Virus record (IMG/VR): IMGVR_UViG_3300022602_000111
Coordinates: 8,873 to 57,293 of that record
Direction: 5' to 3' (one strand)
Length of the DNA stretch: 48,421 bases
Source of the DNA: a virus
The notes beneath the pieces are model-generated. The model saw only the letters and a program-made list of their open reading frames with translations. It was not told where the DNA came from and searched no databases. Shown here one piece after another: positions 20,559-29,014 of the stretch; position 1 is the stretch's first letter, and every line of letters starts with the position of its first letter. The position numbers and the translations under genes are program-made.

Positions 20559-23500
20559 TTATCCTATTTGCAATTCAGTGGGTGTTAATGCAGGAACCAC
20601 GACTATCGTGTCAGCAACTGCGGCATTCGCGAAAATCTCATAAGGTAAGCAAGTTATCTCATATAGATATCCGAACGGTTTGCTTGGATCATTTGGTACA
20701 AGAACCACTGCACTAATTAATTCTCCACACTGTGCATGAAGATATGCACTTAGTTCTGAGAAATAGAATGTGGCTCCGAAGTTCCAGTTGTTGATGTCAA
20801 AGTAGTTATTCATCGCCGCTAACACCGCGCTGACAATTTGATTATTACTATAACTAGTATTTGCTGCAGGGACAACCTTTAGTGTAGCTTGTAATGCTGG
20901 ATCTGCTTTGGGTCCAAATAACGGCTTAAATACTGCACTGTTTAGGATCACTGCATCTGACAACATTTTATAGTCTTGGACGTTTCCATAATCTTGATTT
21001 AACTCATCTAGAGTAGGAGGATCAGGTTCAGGAATAGTATTTGTAGTATCTTGAATATAATTAGTATAAGAAGTATAATATGATTGGGTTAACACGTACA
21101 AGTCAATAATATTTGTTACAACTGGATCAATTCTATTTGTATCATTTGAATTATGTTTGTATTGAAAAGAAAGTCCTTGTCTACCGGGCAATACTGAATA
21201 TTGAGGTTGCACAATCATAGTATATGAAGGTATAATTACAGTTGGATCTTGCACAGAAATATAAAATACTCCATTTGGTAAAGAAGGATCATTTGGATTA
21301 GTCTGGTTGTACGCATAGAATAATTGTCCAACCGGGTAGTCATACTTAACTACTTCTATTTCTCCTAGAGTAGCATAGCTGTAAACCACTGACGATGATG
21401 GCACTAAGTATTCTACTGATAGATTATTAGGGTCAACTACTGTTTCAAAGAAAGTATAGATTCCAGCATTTGAACCGCCATTAACATACCCAGTAATGGT
21501 ATTGAAGAAATCGGGATTCAAAATCAGTTGTTGATTGTTTACATCAGTTGCCGAGACTTCAATCTGAAATTGATTCGTGTATCCGTCAGGTAGTACTGGT
21601 TGACCAACAATGTTCAGTATATAACTTGTTCCCAGCGGTAATGAAGAACCATACTGAGTATTAATTGGAAGTACATTAATATTATCTTGTATAACAGTTC
21701 CTGAAAATGGATCATAAACAATTTGATTCTCGTTGAATATGAATCGGGTGTCTGCGACTGAACCAAAGAAATATTTCGTAGAGTGATAGGTTATAGTATA
21801 AACATTGCTATTTGGTGTGCTATAGAAATATACAAAAGCAGCAGGATCATCATAGGTAGATATTGACCATCTTTCTTGATTGACTAATAAAGAATTATCA
21901 AACACAAGACTAAAACTCTGCTGAAGTTCCATTTGAATTACTGCTTGCTGAATTAAAGTTGAATAAAATACATTATCAAAAACAGGAATAATCTGTGAAA
22001 TTATCGCACCGGTAGGAATGTACCCACTCAGTGAGATAGGTCCGTTACCATTAGCAAAATTTCCCTGACCAAAATTACTTCCGTCACCTATAACTGACAA
22101 CACAGTAGACCAGACATAAGTCGTATCCCCGGGTCCTGGAATACCAGACTGTAGTCTGTTATTAGAATCAAAATACTTACCTGACGGCGCAGTAAACTGC
22201 ACGAGAGCCCCGGCTGTTAGATACTTTAGATTATTAGTATTGTATGTACCTACTACTATAGGAGATTTTATATCCTGAATCATGTTATATACATAACCTG
22301 TCTCAGATCCAGTATCAACGGTGCTTGTCTGCCAATAAACTACACCGTCTCCGGTTGAGGTGTTTACTGGATATCTAGTATAATTTTGAATATAATACTG
22401 ATTTGCATCATTTTGTGCCAGTACCGCTGCAAGGTTATTCGTAAAAAATGATATTATATCATTAGAGTTGTTCACGGTCAGTGTTAGGAATCCGTCAGTA
22501 TTATCTTGCCATAACGCACCATCATCACCAAATGAGTTGGTGCTTGAATACTTGCCTGTAGGATCAAGCAGGTCTAAATTTTTAGATACACCTACGGAAG
22601 AACGATTTAATGCTTTAGACTTGACAATTGAACTATAAAGGGTGAACGGGAAGTTGTTGTAATCTTCTCCGTTAACCATACGATTCTGAGAATAGTAACG
22701 GGTAGGAGCACGGAGTCTGATATCATCTAGCGATTCACGGGCCTGGGCATTTGATACAGTCAGTGGCAGAGCGAGGCTGACAGTGAGCGTCTGTGCTTTG
22801 TTTGTTCTGTCAATATAGGTGAATGAGACAGAGATACCATTCATCTCGCTTGGTTCAATAGTATATGTAAGGGCATTACCTGCACGGACATATGCCCTGA
22901 AGTTTCCTACTGGAATCTCAGAGAACACACCATCACCAAATACATATGACACTTGGTCATTGAATCCGGAATTTACAGAAAAGATTTTCTTACCACTAGA
23001 TTCGGTTTGCAGATATGCATTTGAATATACATTAGGTACCTGTACCCACGGGATTCTTGTGCCATCAGTAGCAAATTGGTTCAACCAAGTATCTGTATTG
23101 TTGACACCTTGAATAGTTCCTATAGGAATGATCTGATTGGAGATTTGTTGTTGTAGGGCGAAATCGTATGTCTGTAGACTACCCTGCTTGAAATAGAAAA
23201 AGAAACCTGTTTGAGGACTGCCAAATCCTAATTGATCATTACGATAAAGCACGTTGAATCTACCTGAAGGTGCAGGAGGAATCTCATATACATAATCTTC
23301 ATTCGCGGAAGTCACACTTACGAGTTCAAAGTTCATATTTTGACCACTGATAGAAGAAGTGAACGGTATGATAGGTAATGCTGTAGGAGCTATCTGAATA
23401 GCATATTCACTAGTTGTGACACCTAGAATATCAGCAGTATTACCTGGTTGTCCGATTCGTTGCGAACTAACAAAAGCAGCATTCCAGATAGTATTCATCT

Positions 23501-23963
23501 GATTTAACCAACTGGGATTAGCTGGATCATTCCAGAGAATAGTCGTATTACTCAGATTCATTCCGGTGATATCAGTTATATTTTGGGTAGTTGATATACC
23601 GGTTACCTTTAGATATCCTTGACCTGCCAGATTTCTTTTTGGAGTGTAACTGACCAGATTTGCGAGTTTGATCACTGAATCTCTGCGTTGAGCAGTGTCA
23701 ATAAAATTCTCCCTCGCATTCAAGTCATCTCTGAATGCCAGCCCTTGACCCATAAATGCGATGATATCAAGTAGCGCGATGTATTCTGAGGATTCAGTAA
23801 AGTCATTGAATGTTTCCGGATAGTACAGTTGTAGATAATCAATGAAACTCTTACGCAAGGTCTCGTAGTCATAGCTTTTAAAATCCGCTTGCTGGTAAGT
23901 TTGATATAGTGCTTGCCAGTCATTCGTACCGAATAATGCTGCTTGGCGTGATGACGTTACCAC
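20559..23963 (-). CDS. 6: Baseplate wedge protein gp6
   Basis: 1134 residues, GTG start with a GGAG ribosome site inside the tail of the preceding endonuclease gene. The N-terminus (YETLRKSFIDYLQLYYPE, then ESSEYIALLDIIAFMGQGL and LNARENFIDTAQRRDSVIKL) is the strongly recognisable start of T4-type gp6, the wedge protein that dimerises to form the inner baseplate ring. T4 gp6 is about 660 residues; this one is much longer, with an expanded beta-rich middle, and keeps a C-terminal part with DELNQDYGNVQDYKMLSDAV, PALQATLKVVP and INNWNFGATFYFSELSAYLH. It lies 1 base from the endonuclease gene and 10 bases before the giant gene, so it is co-transcribed. Recognition is firm; the expansion is unusual. 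Confidence 0.9.
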   Translation of the reverse strand: MVTSSRQAALFGTNDWQALYQTYQQADFKSYDYETLRKSFIDYLQLYYPETFNDFTESSEYIALLDIIAFMGQGLAFRDDLNARENFIDTAQRRDSVIKLANLVSYTPKRNLAGQGYLKVTGISTTQNITDITGMNLSNTTILWNDPANPSWLNQMNTIWNAAFVSSQRIGQPGNTADILGVTTSEYAIQIAPTALPIIPFTSSISGQNMNFELVSVTSANEDYVYEIPPAPSGRFNVLYRNDQLGFGSPQTGFFFYFKQGSLQTYDFALQQQISNQIIPIGTIQGVNNTDTWLNQFATDGTRIPWVQVPNVYSNAYLQTESSGKKIFSVNSGFNDQVSYVFGDGVFSEIPVGNFRAYVRAGNALTYTIEPSEMNGISVSFTYIDRTNKAQTLTVSLALPLTVSNAQARESLDDIRLRAPTRYYSQNRMVNGEDYNNFPFTLYSSIVKSKALNRSSVGVSKNLDLLDPTGKYSSTNSFGDDGALWQDNTDGFLTLTVNNSNDIISFFTNNLAAVLAQNDANQYYIQNYTRYPVNTSTGDGVVYWQTSTVDTGSETGYVYNMIQDIKSPIVVGTYNTNNLKYLTAGALVQFTAPSGKYFDSNNRLQSGIPGPGDTTYVWSTVLSVIGDGSNFGQGNFANGNGPISLSGYIPTGAIISQIIPVFDNVFYSTLIQQAVIQMELQQSFSLVFDNSLLVNQERWSISTYDDPAAFVYFYSTPNSNVYTITYHSTKYFFGSVADTRFIFNENQIVYDPFSGTVIQDNINVLPINTQYGSSLPLGTSYILNIVGQPVLPDGYTNQFQIEVSATDVNNQQLILNPDFFNTITGYVNGGSNAGIYTFFETVVDPNNLSVEYLVPSSSVVYSYATLGEIEVVKYDYPVGQLFYAYNQTNPNDPSLPNGVFYISVQDPTVIIPSYTMIVQPQYSVLPGRQGLSFQYKHNSNDTNRIDPVVTNIIDLYVLTQSYYTSYTNYIQDTTNTIPEPDPPTLDELNQDYGNVQDYKMLSDAVILNSAVFKPLFGPKADPALQATLKVVPAANTSYSNNQIVSAVLAAMNNYFDINNWNFGATFYFSELSAYLHAQCGELISAVVLVPNDPSKPFGYLYEITCLPYEIFANAAVADTIVVVPALTPTELQIG

Positions 23964-23964
23964 C

Positions 23965-24666
23965 TTATTGTACTCCTTCTATTTTAGATAGAATGCAATT
24001 TTTAAAATGATATCTTTTCATATTTGACAATCCACCTTTTTTATTACAATGTGGACACATAATTATTTGTTGTGGGCCGGAATTTATACCCTTAGCATTT
24101 TCTTTTTGTTTCATTCTTGATTCCATTGATCTAGATTCGGTTTTTTTGCCTAGATTCCATGGTATGTTTCCCAGCAGCGATCTACTTATATTTTCACATC
24201 TTTCAGCAGTAAACTTTACTCCTCGACGAGGTGCAACTGACGCTTCAATATGTTCTTTGGTTTGTTTTCTTCCTCGGAGTTTTGCCGCCGTCGCTTCAAC
24301 TGCTTTAGGGTCTCGTTTTTTCCCTTTCCCAGTATTTCCATTTCTAATTTTAGTAGCAATCTGTTTTTTTAGTTGCTCATCGGATACAACTCTACCGGCG
24401 GAACCATCGCCACCGTCTGTCTTATTATGTAGTATTCCGGTTCTTTGATCTTTGCGTCCATACCAAATAATAAGTCTTCGTTCAATTGCTAATGCACCAA
24501 TATCCGTTAAATTTCGTTCAACAATTATTACTCGGTTGAGGGCTTTGGGTGGTCTAACTTCACCCTTGCCTTTCGTCCATGCACGCAAATCTTTACCTTT
24601 ACCGATATAATAAGGACTACCGTCTTCACGTAAATATGCGTACACATAAAATTCTAATGATGACAT
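23965..24666 (-). CDS. GIY-YIG homing endonuclease (free-standing)
   Basis: 233 residues. The GIY-YIG nuclease core is at the N-terminus: YVYAY at 7-11 and YYIGKGK at 19-25, followed by an Arg/Glu-containing helix ([11 protein letters not shown]) and a conserved-looking [11 protein letters not shown]. The middle carries Lys/Arg-rich repeats of NUMOD3 type ([20 protein letters not shown]). The C-terminus has a zinc-finger-like CPHC..HxxxxC pattern. Such proteins cut DNA at a specific site in relatives lacking the gene and so spread it. It is wedged between gp25 and gp6, with a late-type promoter motif 22 bases upstream and only 1 base before gp6, so it is an insertion in a normally compact baseplate operon. 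The target is likely near the gp25/gp6 junction (inference). Confidence 0.88.
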   Translation of the reverse strand: MSSLEFYVYAYLREDGSPYYIGKGKDLRAWTKGKGEVRPPKALNRVIIVERNLTDIGALAIERRLIIWYGRKDQRTGILHNKTDGGDGSAGRVVSDEQLKKQIATKIRNGNTGKGKKRDPKAVEATAAKLRGRKQTKEHIEASVAPRRGVKFTAERCENISRSLLGNIPWNLGKKTESRSMESRMKQKENAKGINSGPQQIIMCPHCNKKGGLSNMKRYHFKNCILSKIEGVQ

Positions 24667-24687
24667 GGCTACTCTCTTTTGATTAAG

Positions 24688-24695
24688 TATTTATC
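24688..24695 (-). promoter_or_regulatory. Late-promoter motif GATAAATA
   Basis: Minus-strand GATAAATA 22 bases before the GIY-YIG start, in the 48-base gap after gp25. It would let the endonuclease and gp6 be transcribed late independently of the upstream genes. Confidence 0.5.
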
Positions 24696-24714
24696 ATTAT
24701 CAAAAAAGTGGATT

Positions 24715-25227
24715 TTATACTAGTGAGGCGGAATTAGTCTGAGAGTTAAAAAATACACTTAGTGTTTGTGGATTATTAAAGGGGAGAATAGCCATTTGAA
24801 TTTCTAACAAAATACCGTTTTCTTGTGTGTACGATTTCAAATAATTAATGTCTATTCTTGGATCATTCGCTGCGATTCTTCTGATATCGTTTTCTAATAA
24901 TAATTGTAAGTCGGGTGTATTTGGTTCAAAGATATAATCCCAAATTCCAGTGCCGAAGCCAGGTTGACCGACTTTTTGTCCTCGTGGAATGTTCAATGCA
25001 TTGATAAAATCTGTAATTACGAGTTGCTCATCAATAGTAAGAAATTTTTTGCCAGAGTAGATAGGTGTAATAGTTGAGCCTAACCCTGAAGTAACACCGT
25101 ATCCATTGATAGGAGTCAATCCATTGGGGCCTACAGCAATATAACTCGTAGACATACTGTCAATCTGAATGTTATTACTTCTGGGTTGACAAGCATTTAA
25201 TGTACTGAATCCGATGTATTGTGGCAT
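24715..25227 (-). CDS. 25: Baseplate wedge protein gp25
   Basis: 170 residues, slightly longer than T4 gp25 (132). The fold is recognisable from LTIDEQLVITDFINALNIPRG, then FGTGIWDYIFEPNT, DIRRIAANDPRIDI and a closing amphipathic strand pair (GILLEIQMAILPFNNP). Proteins of the gp25/GPW family form the core of the wedge with gp6 and gp53 and help start sheath assembly. The start has an AAAGGA ribosome site and a perfect TATAAATA 18 bases upstream. It follows gp5 by 25 bases and precedes the inserted GIY-YIG gene. Confidence 0.9.
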   Translation of the reverse strand: MPQYIGFSTLNACQPRSNNIQIDSMSTSYIAVGPNGLTPINGYGVTSGLGSTITPIYSGKKFLTIDEQLVITDFINALNIPRGQKVGQPGFGTGIWDYIFEPNTPDLQLLLENDIRRIAANDPRIDINYLKSYTQENGILLEIQMAILPFNNPQTLSVFFNSQTNSASLV

Positions 25228-25244
25228 ATCTTATTCCTTTATAG

Positions 25245-25252
25245 TATTTATA
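25245..25252 (-). promoter_or_regulatory. Late promoter, perfect TATAAATA
   Basis: The only perfect copy of the T4 late-promoter core seen next to a gene start here: minus strand, 18 bases before gp25, immediately after the gp5 stop codon. Confidence 0.6.
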
Positions 25253-28200
25253 TTATTGGGCGAATTGAGGATTAGATTGTTGGAATGCGTTTACTGCATC
25301 CTCAGCAGCAGCTAAAACGGCGGAGGCTGCAAGAAATGCTTGATATGCAGTGGAAATTCCGGGATCTCCAGCAGGAAGATTATTTTCGGCTGTCATGTAC
25401 GCACTTTGAGTTATTGCCAGATTACTTAACGCCGATGATACTGCATTCAACAGCACGTTATACTGATCAGATAGTGCTTGGTTTGCCGCTTGTTGTGCCT
25501 CGTAAGTAGATATCGTATCTGTAGACACTGCTCCAGTCAGATTAGGAGGAGGTATTCCCGGATCACCGAGTAGACTTGTTGTCTGGGCAGTGATAGAAGT
25601 ACGATCATTTGTATTGAAGCCAACTGTAGGAAGATTGATTGCTGCTGGGCCGCCTGACGCCAACGATGCTATAGAAGATTGCAGTTGTGCGATTCCACCT
25701 ACTGATAATCCAGCAGAAGCTAGAGAAGTTAATCCTCCTAGTTTACTCGCAGCGGCACCTAATGCTCCAACAATTCCGTTTATAGACGAAGAAGTTAGAT
25801 TAGTTAGAGTGTTAGTAGCAGATGTCAATCCTCCTAATGGTCCAGCTGCCGGCGACACTGCATTTAATGCTGAAGAATGTGCATTATCTATTAGCCCAGA
25901 AAGCGCGGTTGATCCAGGTATGCTGTTGATTGCCCCCTTTGCGTTATTAAGAACTGCTGACACTGTGTTTATTCCACCGGGCAGATTGCTTAATCCACTA
26001 GCAAGAACTGATGATGTCGCAGCCGATGCTCCTTGTTGGATAACAGATGCTGCATTTGATAGAGCCGGCAGTCCGCCTGCTGCTAATGTTGATCCTGCAC
26101 CAGCAATTGCAGCAACATTGTTTACTGCATTCTCTACTCCACCGATAGTAGTATTGAGTGCGTGTCCTGTAACCGCAGCAGATATAGAGTTTGCCGCACC
26201 TGTTATACCACCTACCGTAATTCCAGTAGAAGTTCCCCCCACAGCATTGGCAATGGATGATAAAGATTTACTCACGGATGATATCTCGCCTGCGACTGAC
26301 GCAATGCTATTATTTACCGCTCCGGTAGCTTTGGCAATATTACTTAATGAAGCAGCAGTAGATGTTACCGCTGCTACTGCTCCGGACACGCTGCCAATAG
26401 CATCTTTTGCTAGACTAGAAACTGAGCCGGCGGCACCTGCAAGAGAACTCACTGCTCCGGTCACTTTACCCAATAAAGAACCACTTGCTTGAGAGGTCTG
26501 ATCGGCAATTGTGGCTGCTGCGGCGGCGTTTGCTTTGGCGATAGCAGTAAGATTTTGCGGTATGCCGGCTTGTAGTGGAGTAAAAGAATTTTTAATGGCA
26601 TTAAACGCTGACGCTGCTATGCCTTTGCTTTGGTCTACTAATGAACTGAGGCCGGGAATTGAACTCATAGCAGTCAATGCACTAGCTACGCCGCCCAGAC
26701 CACCGGTTAGGTTAGTGGCTAGTTTTGCTGCCGCACTGCCGGCGCCGATAGCACTGAGGGCACTATCTATCTTATTAACTGAACCAGTAACCGATGATGC
26801 TGCGTTTGCCGCAGCAGACGTAGCACTATTCAATGCGGCGGACCCCGAACCAACGAGAGATCCTCCGAGATTATTAACGACTCCAGCCGCGCCGCCACTC
26901 AATGCCTTAGAAACCGAATTCGCCGCGCCAGCAAGATTAGCAGCAGCATTAGCAGCAGCATTCAGTGTTCCTGATACTTGTTTGATTGCATTTATAGTTG
27001 ATCCCACATCTACAGTCGTTGCTGCGTGAACTAATCCGGTAAGTGCTGCTGGTGCTTCTTTGCCAGTGATCGCACCAATGGTTGTCAATGCTGTCTGGGC
27101 TTTTTGCATACCACTAACGATGCCAGTAGCCTGAGCAGTTGTATTTTTAATCAGACTCGTCAGATTTCCTATGCCGGATGCTCCTGTGAATAATGATGCC
27201 GGCATCGCTTGTGCTATGTTTGCACCCTGCTGAACGAGCCCAGTGACAAGTGTGGCGGCTCCTGGTTTTAATATATTACCACTTACTAACTGAGCAGGGG
27301 TCTGTGCAAATGCACCTACTACAGCGACTTTACCAGTAGCCGTGTCTATCACTCCGGCACCTTGTTTCACTGCTGCGGCTGCGGGACCTGTTGCTGCGGC
27401 GGTTGCTTGAGCAGCTAGAGTTGCACCTGTCGTATTAGTGCTTACGCCAGCCGAAGGGGCGGCTGTTACAGGTGCAGATGCTACCGTCGCACTTGCCGGC
27501 GGAGAAGGTCCGGTCGCTGCTCCAGCAGTATTAGTCGCATCAACTGCCCCAGAAGGTGCCGGTGGTAAACTAGCAGCGGCATCAAGATTTGTTTTTGCAT
27601 CCACTCCTTGACCTGCATTAGCCCACGGCGCGTGAGCAGGGGCGCGGGAGCAGACAGTGAGTAACTTTGCAGGTGCAGCCATGTAACCCTTTGTGCTGTC
27701 ATGCAAGGTATCAGTCTGTGCGATGAGGGGGATGCTGGGTACTGATGCTGGCGAAGTACCGGGAGCCCCGCTGTTTAGATTCACCTTAGAACCGTTAACA
27801 TACGCCTGGCCACCAGCGACCATAGACGCATCTCCTCCGGCACCCCAAGCAATAGCGCCGCCTGCTAGACCAGTGATTTTTCCTAATGCACCGAAGTTAA
27901 TATCAGTAGTAGCTCTCATCTGGGTCGTTGTCTCAGAGTTAGTGTTTATGCTATTAGCTTGGAGATTAAATTTCCCCATGGCGTGCATATTAATATCCTG
28001 ATCTGCGTGGAGATTCAAGTCTCCTTGAGTTCTAATATTGACTGAATTAGTAGAGTACATATCAATCGTACCTTCTTTACCTAATTCAATATAACTCTGT
28101 CCATTAGAGTGAAGTATCATGAGGGTCTGGCCGTCATCGCTCATCAGAATCTGATGGCCCAATGCAGTCCTCAATCTAATTAGCTGGTCTCTACCGATGA

Positions 28201-29008
28201 CATCACCGTCATCCATGACGAGGCTGTGACCTCCCCGTCTTGCAACGACTTGTAGTTGGGCATCTTTGTCCGGAGTAAGATTGTTGACAACAGTAGAATC
28301 ATCATATCCGCCCTGATAGATAGGTCTACCAGGAGTAGACACTCCCCAGCCTACACGACTTGCTGCTTCGCGAGATGCACTTGATGATATAGGACCACGA
28401 ATAGGGTCTCGTATGATTCCTTGTTGATTCATGATTGCAGCAGAATAGCTATGAACAGGTCTAGGTGCTGAATTAAATTCCGGACTATTGGTTACTGGCG
28501 CATTGTTTGTATTAATGTTTGTTACTGGCAACCTAGTTGCACCACCAAACCCTTGTGCTTCTCCTTCATTGGCAACGATGTTATCTGCTGAACCAATAGC
28601 AGGTACCATGTACAATGTTTCTGCTGATGGAACTGATCCTATGTAGAAACCATAGTTAGGATCACCGTTGATAAAGATACAGATAACAGTAGTTCCGATA
28701 TCAGGAGGAGCGTGCCACATACCGTAGGAACTAGGATTAGATTTATAGGTGCCGTGACCGTCATTTCCAGCAGTACTCCCGACTTGACCAAAAAAGGTGC
28801 TCAGATAACTTACCGTTATCCAGTGATCAGACGAGTCAGAGTCCATTGGTGGCTTGTCAGATAACAGAACTTTAATTCTTCCTGCTCGGGTAGGATCGAT
28901 GTTATCCTTAACGATTCCAAAAAGAGGAACCATTTTAGTAATAGCTCCGCCGGTATCAGGCTTACTTGATTTGACTGGACCAAATGTTTTAATAGAGTCT
29001 ATTGGCAT
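25253..29008 (-). CDS. 5: Baseplate central spike gp5-like, no lysozyme domain, long Ala-rich tail
   Basis: 1251 residues. Residues ~25-150 form the gp5/VgrG OB-fold (GIVKDNIDPTRAGRIKVLLSD, WHAPPDIGTTVICIFINGDP, GFYIGSVPS). After a short linker, residues ~255-420 show the spike beta-helix pattern (GGHSLVMDDGD, LRTALGHQILMSDDGQTLMI, repeated short strands such as INMHAMGKFNLQANSI). T4 gp5 carries a lysozyme between these two parts; here the linker is only about 100 residues and no lysozyme motif is visible. Residues ~450-1170 are an extreme Ala/Gly/Ser/Thr-rich tail, not part of known gp5. The tail ends in a short acidic-polar segment. The protein should form the trimeric membrane-piercing spike at the centre of the baseplate. 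Identity is firm for the N-terminal third only. Confidence 0.85.
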   Translation of the reverse strand: MPIDSIKTFGPVKSSKPDTGGAITKMVPLFGIVKDNIDPTRAGRIKVLLSDKPPMDSDSSDHWITVSYLSTFFGQVGSTAGNDGHGTYKSNPSSYGMWHAPPDIGTTVICIFINGDPNYGFYIGSVPSAETLYMVPAIGSADNIVANEGEAQGFGGATRLPVTNINTNNAPVTNSPEFNSAPRPVHSYSAAIMNQQGIIRDPIRGPISSSASREAASRVGWGVSTPGRPIYQGGYDDSTVVNNLTPDKDAQLQVVARRGGHSLVMDDGDVIGRDQLIRLRTALGHQILMSDDGQTLMILHSNGQSYIELGKEGTIDMYSTNSVNIRTQGDLNLHADQDINMHAMGKFNLQANSINTNSETTTQMRATTDINFGALGKITGLAGGAIAWGAGGDASMVAGGQAYVNGSKVNLNSGAPGTSPASVPSIPLIAQTDTLHDSTKGYMAAPAKLLTVCSRAPAHAPWANAGQGVDAKTNLDAAASLPPAPSGAVDATNTAGAATGPSPPASATVASAPVTAAPSAGVSTNTTGATLAAQATAAATGPAAAAVKQGAGVIDTATGKVAVVGAFAQTPAQLVSGNILKPGAATLVTGLVQQGANIAQAMPASLFTGASGIGNLTSLIKNTTAQATGIVSGMQKAQTALTTIGAITGKEAPAALTGLVHAATTVDVGSTINAIKQVSGTLNAAANAAANLAGAANSVSKALSGGAAGVVNNLGGSLVGSGSAALNSATSAAANAASSVTGSVNKIDSALSAIGAGSAAAKLATNLTGGLGGVASALTAMSSIPGLSSLVDQSKGIAASAFNAIKNSFTPLQAGIPQNLTAIAKANAAAAATIADQTSQASGSLLGKVTGAVSSLAGAAGSVSSLAKDAIGSVSGAVAAVTSTAASLSNIAKATGAVNNSIASVAGEISSVSKSLSSIANAVGGTSTGITVGGITGAANSISAAVTGHALNTTIGGVENAVNNVAAIAGAGSTLAAGGLPALSNAASVIQQGASAATSSVLASGLSNLPGGINTVSAVLNNAKGAINSIPGSTALSGLIDNAHSSALNAVSPAAGPLGGLTSATNTLTNLTSSSINGIVGALGAAASKLGGLTSLASAGLSVGGIAQLQSSIASLASGGPAAINLPTVGFNTNDRTSITAQTTSLLGDPGIPPPNLTGAVSTDTISTYEAQQAANQALSDQYNVLLNAVSSALSNLAITQSAYMTAENNLPAGDPGISTAYQAFLAASAVLAAAEDAVNAFQQSNPQFAQ

Positions 29009-29014
29009 GTGATT

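Noticed and set aside
25590-26492. 300-residue plus-strand open frame opposite the gp5 tail
   Set aside because: It is antisense to the Ala/Gly/Ser-rich gp5 tail; codons such as GCN and GGN give few stops on the other strand. The product is low-complexity Ala/Pro/Val with no motif.
26511-27029. 172-residue plus-strand open frame
   Set aside because: Same antisense effect of the gp5 low-complexity region.
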